From NCBI GenBank assembly GCA_018894105.1, contig CM032121.1, forward strand, positions 35,744,230-35,808,229: a DNA stretch of 64,000 bases. The letters are read 5' to 3'. Of this stretch, positions 45,932 to 56,228 are shown in pieces (the first letter of the stretch is position 1; each line of letters begins with the position of its first letter). The position numbers and the translations under genes were made by a program. The notes under the pieces are model-generated. The model was not told where the DNA came from, did no database searches, and saw only the letters and a list, made by a program, of their open reading frames with translations. Source of the DNA: Jacaranda mimosifolia (lineage: Eukaryota; Streptophyta; Magnoliopsida; Lamiales; Bignoniaceae).

Positions 45932-48480
45932 ATCAATTACAAGCTTTGCAGCCTCATAATAAATTATCACTGAACCCAGAACCTTTGTGTAGGCAATTTT
46001 TATCACTATGCCAGCCCGCACTTCCAAGATAAATGATCATTTTCGCCCTTTTTTGGTAATCACAGAGCCCGAGAATTGGCCGGAAGTGCCACCGCGGTGG
46101 CCGGAAGGGCCGCCGAGACACCACAGGGACGGTAGTGTTGAGTTTGCATCTTGGAAAGCGCATTGCAGCGTAAACCCTCATTTCTCCCATTCTGAGTTAA
46201 TTTCCTCTCCCTCAGCAAATACTGTCGGTTTCGAAAACGAAAAAAATGAAAGCAGATCTCAACTTTCTCATGGCTATTGCCTATTGGTGCTGGTTTTTAC
46301 TCTTAATTGCAATTGAAAAAAATTAAAAATAGTTGGTAAAATATAGGCAATGTTTTGGTTGCTTTTTGCCGAAATAAAATTATTTTGACAAAATGTAATC
46401 AAATATGTACATATTTTGACTCCAAAATGTCAAATTTATTTTCTTAAAATATTCTCTCTTATCATTCATTATCCCCAACCCCCATTTTTCCACATTTATA
46501 CATATATATCACATATTTTATTATTATCCTTAAAATAAAAAATATTATTCAATTTTATTTTAATGTCAAATAAAAAAGAATTAATTTAATCGCTATAGTA
46601 AAAAGTATTTTCTCCCAATCATAAATAAATGTACTAAATTTTCAAAATATTTTCTATATATTTCTTCAAAATATAAACAAAAATTCATCACATTCTCCAA
46701 ATTTACTTCTAAAATTTATTTCTCCAAAATACATATTGAAATTATTCTTAAAACATAAATAAACATTCCATAATTTTCCTGATACTCCTGACATGGTTTT
46801 GGGATCATGGGATTGGAGTAAAAATAGTATTCTAGAAGGAACAAAATTTATGGTAATGTTGCTTTTATCTTTCCACTAACCCTGTTTATGGTATAATTTA
46901 TTTTCTTTTAAAATAAAACTAAATATATCGTTATATTTTAAAACAAACATTTCGCTTAATTTATAAATTAAAATAAAATATTTAATTTTTTTTAATCCAT
47001 TTTTCAATTTTTTTTCTTCAAAATGTATTTTTCGAAAATACTCAAAATAAAATTAAACATTACCTACAAGTGGGATAGAAGTCAGAAAAATGATATTTAT
47101 GGATCATAGGAACCCCAAGAAATAATGGTTTTGGTATATTGATATGCTTTTATATTATATTGTAATATTTACTTGAGGTCATGTTAAGTGTGAACTATTA
47201 ATTTATTACCCACAAAAATTTTGTATATATTTTACTTATTCATAATTTATCCAAAATTCTGAGTATTTTAACTAATATTATTAATTTCAGTTGTGATTAT
47301 TTTTTGTAATGAAACTGAAACAATTATTTCTATGAATGGTATATATCTTCAATCCTTCTTCCAAATCTACAGGCTTGACATAACTACTTTGACATATTTT
47401 TACACAACACATCTCTACTAGAAGGTCAAATGAGCTTAATGGAGTTTGAACTAATTCGACTCGAGATGAATCGAGTTCGATTTCTTTCCTATTTTAAACT
47501 ATCTGTATTTAATTTCGAGACTTGTGAGCTAATATATAATATATATAATTTTTTATTTTTTATTTTGTTAGTAAATACATATTATATTACTATGATAAAA
47601 AAAAAAATTTATATTCTTTTATTAGACATCTTAGTTGAGCCCTTTTATCAATTTGGGTAATGTCAAACATTTTAATGAATCTATATAAATGATTTGCATA
47701 TATATATATATATATATATATTACTCATTTTCAAATTTATACATTAATAGAATAAATACATTTTTTTCTCTCTAAAATTTTCACATATATTTCATATCAT
47801 TTCTCTAAATTACACTTCTCTGGACATTACCGTAGCAACCTCCCACCGCTGTAAAATGTTCGATTTAAACTGTAGCTACTGCCATCACAGTTCCACCAAA
47901 GCGTTAGCCGAGATCCCCTGCCACAAAGATGACTAGTTTATGGACTACTATCGTAAATGGGTTCGATCAAACCCGTGACCTCATTGTGGAAAGTAAGGCC
48001 CTATCCAACTTGGCTACTGCCTCAATGGTAATAAAGATTGAAATTAACATGATTGAAGCTTAATCTAACAATTACTTTGAAATGAAACGAGACAGAATTG
48101 AACGGTGATCGAGAATTGATCTTCTCAAAATCAAAAGTAAAGCGTTAAGGGGCCCAAAAACCGTCTTCTTGATCTTCTCAACGTTCCAATTTAATTTCCG
48201 CTCGATCAGCTACTACTATTGGTTCAACTTGCCTAGCGTGGGAAATTTCATGTCTAATCTTGGTTAAAAAATATAGAATAGTTAGTGAAATAGAAAAATT
48301 ATTTGTTTTTATTTTTCACGATAATCTCCAACTAATAAAATAATTTCATATAAATTCACATTTTCTCCACACTGCCAAAATGCATCGTTTTTACCTATAT
48401 TATTCCCTTTTCAAAACATATTATGACAATGCATATATCTAACTAATCGATTAATGCACAATATGTATATATATATATAT
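45932..48480. repeat. Segmental duplicate of 14068-16660, upstream of gene C
   Basis: Colinear with 14068-16660 over about 2.5 kb, with many substitutions and small indels. It includes the GC-richer conserved block (45932-46220), the AT-rich middle, a TA microsatellite (47698-47720), the SINE and the CTTCTTGATCTTCTCAACGTTCCAATTTAATTTCC-like region (48163-48200). The match ends at the TA tract where Helitron-like copy A begins (48486). No gene is supported in it. Confidence 0.8.
47860..48030 (-). mobile_element. tRNA-derived SINE-like element (duplicate copy)
   Basis: The minus strand shows a good A box, GTAGCCAAGTTGGATAGGG (48018-48000), and a B-box region CACGGGTTTGATCGAACCC (47977-47959), about 23 bp apart. 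This resembles plant tRNA-derived SINEs. It occupies the same place as the SINE at 15960-16215, so the insertion predates the segmental duplication. The 3' end is not clearly defined. Confidence 0.6.
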
Positions 48481-48873
48481 ATAAACTAGCATTGTGCCGG
48501 TGTTATGCACAGACTTTTTAAAATATTATATATTAATATTATTATAAATTACAGACATAATTAACAAATAATATAAAAATAAAAATATTGCAAAAAATGG
48601 GCAACTAATAAATAAATTTAGATATTACTCCAACATATTAAAATTTAGCATGTAAAAGTTTGAACAGGGAAAGAGATCAAACAATATGAAATCTTATATA
48701 TGCATGATGTTATGGAAAAAGAATTTTAAAATTATTCAATAAGAAGTTAAAAGAAATCACAACTTCTAAAAATAAAATTCTATGAGTAAGATTATAATTT
48801 ATCAAAAAACAAAAAGAAGGAAAATATTATGAAACAAAAAACTAAAAAGATAGTTGCACTAAAAAATAAAATA

Positions 48874-50831
48874 GGGTAAATGTCACTAATAGTTCCTAAT
48901 GTTTCGATTTAGTATCACTTTAGTTATCAATATTTAAAATTTCATCTTTTAGTCCCTAATGTTAATATATTGTTTCACTTTAGTCCCCAAAGTCATTTTT
49001 CGATAGTTTTTGGCCGGAAAATTGACCAAGTTTGACATTTTTAAAGGCAAAATTGTCAATTCATAGTTTATGTTCCACTTTAGTCCATATATAAGGTTTT
49101 ATGTTCCAATTTAGTCCATATGTTACTTTTTTCCTTTTTTTTTTCTTTTTATAAATATATGTCCATGTCTGTATATATATTTGTGTATAATATATGTGTA
49201 TATATAATTGATACTAATATTAGTCACATACTCATATAATATTATTAATATTTAATAATATATCATTGATATATTAATATCATTTGTGATACTATTGTAA
49301 TTAATAATATTAGTAATATTATTATTGATATGGGATAGCCCAATAGGCCCAGCCGAATAACACTCAATTAGGACAGAAGCTGGTCTAACGCTCCCTAAGC
49401 AGCTCGACTGCCCTTAAACCCAACTCGTTTTGGACCAAGCAGACGTTCGACTGCCACTCGACCTCTGGATCCCTATCTGTCGTGGTGGATATTGGCGTTC
49501 TTAATCGACCAGGTTATAGCCGATAGCCTCCGTTAGGTGGCCTCAATCCTTTAACCAAAATGTTGTAACTTCGACCAGAATGAGCCTGGTGACCAAGATC
49601 CTAGTAGATATTCCTATTAGAGTTCTCGTCTTGACTAGAGAAGTCGAGGAGTAATGAAAGCCCTTTGGCCACATTGAATGCCTTGCCACGTGCTGTGCTG
49701 CCGCATTAATAGCACGTGCCACCAATAGTACCACATTTTGCAGCCATGTCAGGCTAGGGAGCACCTTTAGTAAACTCATTTTCCTAGGTAGCTACCTCCT
49801 AAAACAGTACACAAGTTGGATAAGATTGGAAAGTCCTCGAGCAATGACAAAGGGCCCTTCTTACACAACAGGAGTATCAAAGACATATCAATCACCATGA
49901 GAAAGCTATAAATACCCCATTCCAGCCCTCAACAAGGTATGCACATTTATTGCCTTAAGCTTTTACTCCACTGCTCCATTACGTGGTCGACTGACTGACT
50001 TGAGTGTTAGAGTGCGTTAGCCGAAGGCACCTCGGCTAGCCTGACGTTTGTTGTTGATTGCAGGACTCGACACCAAGTATATCCCAAACATATCTTTTGA
50101 CCTATCATCTGGTCGGTTTCATTAGACTTCAGCCTATTACACACTTGAACTAAATCCACCCTTATCAATTATTGATATATTATTAACAATATTATTAATA
50201 ATAATCTAATAATATTAGATAATTATATTATCATAATAATACTATTATTATCATTGATAATATTAATCTTATTATTCTTATGATTAATTATATATATATA
50301 TATTAATAATAAAAAAATAATTTAATATTTATTAGTATCATGTATATTTTAATACTACATATTATGAATATAATTAAAATTATTACAATATAATCTTTAT
50401 TATTAGTAATATATCACTAATCATACAATTTTAATTACAATAGTATCACAAATGATATTAATATACCAATAATATATTATTAAATATTAATAATAATATA
50501 TGAGCATGTGACTAATATTAGTATCAATTATATATACACATATATTATACACAAATATATATACACACATGGACATATATTTATAAAAAGAAAAAACAAA
50601 GAAAAAAAGTAACATAGGGACTAAATTGAAACATAAAACTATGAATTGACAATTTTGCCCTTAAAAATGTCAAACTTGGTTAATTTTCCTGCCAAAAACT
50701 GCTGGAAAATGATTTGGGGGACTAAAGTGAAACGATATATTGACGTTAGAGACTAAAATATGAAATTTTACATATTGAGAACTAAAGTGATACTAAATTG
50801 AAACATCAGTGACTATTAGCAACATTTACCC
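48874..50831. mobile_element. Long-TIR (Mutator-like) element nested in Helitron-like copy A
   Basis: Inverted repeats of about 440 bp (48874-49320 and 50390-50831), starting GGGTAAATGT and containing TTTAGTATCACTTTAGT and GGCAAAATTGTCAATTCATAG, face each other. The flanks ATAAAATA (left) and ATAAAAATA (right) fit a 9-bp duplication with one lost base. The uninterrupted copy B (53036-53056) shows the empty site AGTAAAAATATATGAG. No transposase frame is seen. Without the solo LTR the element is about 1.1 kb. Confidence 0.85.
49326..50167 (+). repeat. Gypsy solo LTR (Tat-type family of the 60814 element)
   Basis: Starts TGATATGGGATAGCCCAATAG and ends CCACCCTTATCA, with a perfect 5-bp duplication ATTAT on both sides (49321-49325 and 50168-50172). 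It matches the LTR at 60814-61617 in its ends, its TATA region (GAGAAAGCTATAAATACC), and the GGACTCGACxCCA-like R/U5 region. No internal sequence is present, so the element was reduced to one LTR by recombination between its two LTRs. It lies in the spacer of the long-TIR element. Confidence 0.92.
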
Positions 50832-52670
50832 ATAAAAATATATGAGAATTATAGAGCACAAGATTAATAGGAGTTGTTAGAAAGACTACTCTAAACTAAA
50901 AAGAGGATGAATATATATTAATTTAAAATTCAAAATATAGAGAATTAGATAATAATATACAAAAAAAATTTAAAAGAATATTATGTTGTTTTAATTTTGG
51001 TTAAAGATCAACCAAGTCAAGACCAAACTATGATAGTAAAGATAAAAAAAATTTAAAGAATCAAAATAAATCTATAAAAATAATTATAAAGTTAAAATTG
51101 ATATTAGAGTATAAGTTAATAAGATAACATTTTACTTTGATTCATTACATAGTTATCGAGCAAGGAAAAAGGAGTGTGACATCACTAATGATAGTTAAAA
51201 ATAATAATAGATTAATAAAGTAATTATAAACTCAAAATTATTTTAAAATAGGAATGAATGAGAGATATGATGATTAAATTAGAATGTAAAAAAGTGGACA
51301 AAATGAATTATTATGTTTATTAGCAAAATTTCTCTGTATATATATAGTTAGATCTTTATATATTAATATATTGCACAAATAGTAAAAAAAAAAAGTGAAT
51401 AGAAAGAAATTGTTAACTTTTCAAGCAAATTGAAATTTAAAAAAAAATAAAAAAATTAAAGTTCTATATATTTTGATGAATTAAATTATAAACTTAAAAA
51501 ATTAATGGGTGTATTTTTCTATTGCTACTACCAGCTCATAATTTTTTTCAAATAGATCAAGATTGATTTAAAAAAATATATAATGATGAAGTAGTATAAA
51601 AAAATTTTGAGAAGAGTTTGAATTATACATATTTATACATACATATGACTTTAAAAAAACTAACAGCCTTTTAAAATTATAAATATTCAAAAACTAAAAA
51701 TTCTACAAATATTAAAATCAAAGAATAGATCTCATCCTACAAAATTCGATGAATAGAAAAGAGATTCTAAAAATGAAAATCAAAATTTAGCAACTATACT
51801 AATAACTTAATGAAAGAATGAATAAAGAGACACTAAATGTACAATAACTTAAATAAAAATAAAAAATTAAATGACAAAATTTATCAATTATTGAAGAGAA
51901 AAATATAGATATTAAAAAAGAAATAAATTGCAAAAATATTAAAAACAATGAATATATCTGTTTTTGTAAAATTGTAAAATTAAATAAGCAAAAATAGAAT
52001 TTTAAAAAATAAAATTAAATAAACTAATTGATAACTTGAACCAATATAAAAATTTAATAACAAATAAAAACTAAATGATAGACTCTATTCATGGTTGACA
52101 AAAAAAATTATAGCCACTAAAATCCCAAAATCTCTTAATTTCATCATGTAATATAACAAATCTAAACGAACAAAAGTAAAATAAAAAAGAATGAATAAAA
52201 AAAACCAATCAAAAATTAATAAATTAAAGAATGAAATAGTGAGGCATGCAAAGAGAAAGAGGGAAAAAATGTTGGAGAATTGATAATATTAATAAAATGA
52301 CTTTCAAAGTATTATACATATATATATATAGGGGTATAGAAATAAATTAGTTATTAAAGATAAGAAAAAAGTTATGAAAAAAACTTATCAAATTATAGAA
52401 TTCAAATGATTAAGGAATCTTCCACATATTGAGGTAGAGATGAAAGAGATTTTGTAGATAAAATGCAATTATTTTCGGATACGATAGGTGAATAAAGAAA
52501 GATTTGTTCTAATCAAGAAAATGGTTTAAAAAATTTAGATATCTTTAAATGAAATAAATAATATCAAATTTAATAATCAACAACTAATTTTTAGATATAA
52601 TTTAAAAACTCAAAATTCTAAGAATTTAGAATCTGACTAAAATTGTGCAATTATGGGTCACACACTGTTG
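50832..52670 (-). repeat. Helitron-like copy A, 5' half
   Basis: This part continues copy A after the nested element. It is AT-rich, with no gene. Landmarks shared with copies B and C are CCACATATTGAGGTAGAGATG, TTAATAATCAACAACTAATTTTTAG and AAATTGTGCAATTATGGG (52649-52657). Confidence 0.6.
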
Positions 52671-52687
52671 TGATATATGTAATAGTA

Positions 52688-54936
52688 CTAGTATTATCCC
52701 TGAGCTATGCACAGATTCTTTAAAATTATTATATATTAATATAATTGTTGAATTATAAATATAACTAAAATAATAATATAAAAATAAAAATATCATAAAA
52801 ATATCAAGTAATTAGTAAAATTAGATTTAAAGTCTTAAAATTTAGTATTTAAAAGTTTGCAAAATATAAAGACGTCTCATGTACATTGTGTCATAAAAAA
52901 TAAATTTTAAAATTATTAAGCGAGAAGTTAAAAAAAATTTAAAAACATTCAGAACTAAAAATCTATGAATGTGATTATGTACTTTATTAAAAAAATAAAA
53001 ATATTATGCGATCAAAAGCTAATAGATAGTTGCATTAAAAAGTAAAAATATATGAGAATGATATAAAACAGAAGATTGATGGTTTAAAAGCAGTTTGAAA
53101 AAAATTAAAATTATAATACTTTAAGATTATTTTAGACTTAAAAGAGGATGAGTACATATTAAACTAAAATTTGAAATATAGAGAACTAAATAATATATTA
53201 GTTGCCAAGGATTAGAAAAATCTTATTTAATTTTAGTTTTTGATTAAAAATCAATTAAGCCAAGACAAAACTATGATAGTAAAAAAAAAAAAAAAATTAA
53301 AAATTAAAATAAATATATAAAATAATTACAAAGTTAAGATCAATATTAGTAGATAAATTTATAGAAATCTTTTAAATTGACTCATAGCTTACTTATCGAA
53401 TTATTAAGTAAAGACAAAAGTTTGATATTAGTAATGCAAAGTTAAAATCATAGTAAATGGATAAAGTAATTATAACCTCAAAATTAATTTTAAATAGGAA
53501 TTAGTGATAGGATATGAGGATGAAATTAGAATGTAAAATAAAGTATGGAAAAAATAAATTATTATGTTCATTCTCAAATTTTTTGTATGAATGTAATTGA
53601 ATTTTGCATATTATATTTCGCAAATAGCAGAAAAAAGTGAATGACAAAAAAAGTTGTTAACCTTTCAAATAATCAAAATTTTAAAAGTAAAATAAAAAAA
53701 ATAAAATTATATATATTAATAGACTAAATAATGTCCAGAGGTGTATTTTCTTTTGAAATAACTAACTCATAATTTTTTTTAAATATATAAAAAATGATCT
53801 AAGAATATATATTGATGTAGTATAAAATTTTTAAAAAGAGTTCGAATTATACATATTTATACATACATAATTATAAATACATGAATATAAAATAAAATTT
53901 AATGACATAATTCTAAAATTATAAATATTCAAAAAGTGAAATAAATTTTAAAAATATTAAAACAAAAAAATAGATCTCATCCTATAAAACTATAAACTTA
54001 GATGAGCAAAAAAAAGCAAATTAAAAAATAAATTACAAAATTTAACAATAAATTAATAACTTGATTCAAAAAATGAGTAAAAGGATGCTAAATGTATAAC
54101 AATTTAAATTAAATAAAAATTAAATGATAAAATTTATCAATAAGTAAGGAGAAAAATGTAACTAATAATTTTTTTTAAAAAATATTAAGCTAATTAATAA
54201 ATCTCATAATAAATGAATTGATAACATAAACTAAGTAGTAAAAAAAAAATATAGAAATTTACAAATTTAATAGTAATAAAAGCTAAATTATAGACTTTGT
54301 TTAGGTTGAAAAGAAAATTATAGCATTAAAATCCAAAAAATCTTTTCCATCATGTAATATACCTAAAATAAACTAAAACTAAAACTAAAACTAAAACTAA
54401 AAATAAAAATAAAAAAGGTAAAAAATCAAATAAACAATAAACACTTTGAATAATGAACTAAAGATGTACACAAAGACAGAAGAAAAAGAAGCTAGAAAAT
54501 AAAGAGGACACAAAAAATAGAGTGAAAAAAAATGCTAGAACATGAGATTATAATGAAATGACTTTGGAAAGACTTTATATATAGTGGTATAGATATAAAT
54601 TAGTTATTAAAGATAAAATAAAATCATGAAAGACTTATCAAACTATAGAGTTCAAATGATTAAGAAATATTCCACATATTGAAAGTATGGAAAAGATTTT
54701 ATAGATAAAATGCACTTATTTTATGATATTAGAGCTAAATAAAGAATATTGTTCTAATCAAGAAAATGATTTCAAAAAATCAGATATCTTTAAAAGGAAT
54801 AAATAATATCAAATTTAATAACTAAAAATTAATTTTTAAATTTAATTAAAAAACTCAAAATTCTAAGGCTTCAAAATTTGGTCAAAATTGCACGATTATA
54901 GGTTCCACATCATTGTACTATATATAATAGCATAGA
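52688..54936 (-). mobile_element. Helitron-like element, copy B
   Basis: The minus-strand 3' end reads CTGTGCATAGCTCAG, a hairpin with loop ATA and one mismatch, then GGATAATACTAG and T. The 5' end is TCTATGCTATTATATATAG (plus 54936 downward), preceded by TCTA repeats. It abuts copy A directly. About 2.25 kb, AT-rich, without coding frame. It includes an (AAACTA)n tract near 54362-54398. Confidence 0.6.
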
Positions 54937-54939
54937 TAG

Positions 54940-55138
54940 ATAGATAGATTTTAAATTTCGAATGAAAGAAAATTAGTGATAGGATACAAACATATTGGTT
55001 ATAGATAATAATCAACAAATAATGAATTTTTTTTAAATGAATTAAAATGTTCAAAATTCTAATAATTTGCCATTTGGCCAAAATTGCACAACTAAAATCA
55101 AAATTATATAATTATGGATCACACGCCGTTGTGCTATA
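54940..55138 (-). mobile_element. Truncated Helitron-like 5' end (copy D)
   Basis: On the minus strand TAGATATAGCACAACGGCGTG then TGATCCATAATTATATAATT matches the first about 200 bp of the family. It is cut off near 54940, next to the end of copy B. It lies head-to-head with copy C. Confidence 0.5.
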
Positions 55139-56228
55139 TCTATACTATTATATAGAGCACAATGGTGTAGCACCCATAATTGCACAATTTTAGTCAAATT
55201 CTGAATTCTCATAATTTTGAGTTTTTTTTACTTATATTTAAAAATTAGTTGTTGATTATTAAATTTGATATTATTTATTCCATTTAAAGATATCTAAATT
55301 TTTGAAATCATTTTCTTGGTTAGCAAAAATCTTTCTTTATTCACCTATCATATCCAAAAATAATTGTTTTCTATTTATAAAATCTCTTTCATCTCTACCT
55401 CAATATGTGGAAGATTCCTTAATCATTCGAATTCTATAATTCGATAAGTTTTTTGTAACTTTTTTCTTATCTTTAATAACTAATTTATCTCTATACCACT
55501 ATATATAGAATACTTTGAAAGTCATTTTATTAATATTCCCAATTCTTCAGCATTTTTTTCCTCTTTCTCTTCGCATGCCTCACTGTTTCATTCTTTTATT
55601 TATTAATTTTTGATTGGTTTTTTTTATTCACTCTTTTGATTTTATTTTTGTTCGTTTAGCTTTGTTAAATAGTACATGATGAAATTAAGAGATTTTGGAA
55701 TTTTACAGCCTATAATTTTTTCACCAACCATGAATAGAGTCTATCATTTAGTTTTTATTTGTTATTAAATTTTTATATTGTTTATATCTTTTTATTTGTT
55801 ACTTAGTTCAAGTTATCAATTAGTTTATTTAATTTTTATTTTTTAAATTATATTTTTATTTATTTAATTTTACAAATTTACAAAAAGAGATATATTCATT
55901 GTTTTTAATATTTTTGTAATTTATTTCATTTTTAATAGCTACATTTTTCTCTTCAGTCATTGATAAATTTGGTCATTTAATTTTTTATTTTTATTTAAGT
56001 TATTGTACATTTAGTATCTCTTTATTCATTCTTTCATTAAGTTATTAGTATATTTGTTAAATTTTGATTTTCATTTTTAGAATATCTTTTTTGTTCATCA
56101 AATTTTGTAGGAGGAGATCTATTTTTTTATTTTAATATTTTCAAAACTTTGAGTTTTTGAATATTTATAATTTAAAAAGCCTATTAGTTTTTACTCATAT
56201 ATATATGCAACTATGTATGTATAAATAT
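55139..56228 (+). mobile_element. Helitron-like element, copy C (truncated)
   Basis: Begins TCTATACTATTATATAGAGC after an A, then continues as the reverse complement of copy A from 52680 to about 51600. It ends at 56228, where the MULE TIR begins, so its 3' part lies beyond that element or is lost. Non-coding. Confidence 0.6.

Larger units (their letters stand above)
48486..52687 (-). mobile_element. Helitron-like element, copy A (with nested insertions)
   Basis: On the minus strand the element ends in CTAG followed by T (plus 48489-48485). It is preceded by a small hairpin TGTGC...GCACA in TGTGCATAACACCGGCACAATG. Its other end near 52687 resembles the 5' end of copies B and C (TACTATTACATATATCAC). 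No TIR or TSD is present, as expected for Helitrons that insert between A and T. Interior AT-rich and non-coding, so non-autonomous. A long-TIR element occupies 48874-50831. The family aligns along its length with copy B and, in reverse, with copy C. Confidence 0.6.

Noticed and set aside
54362..54400. Telomere-like repeat
   Set aside because: The unit is ACTAAA/TTTAGT, not the plant telomere TTTAGGG; it is a short microsatellite in a Helitron-like copy.
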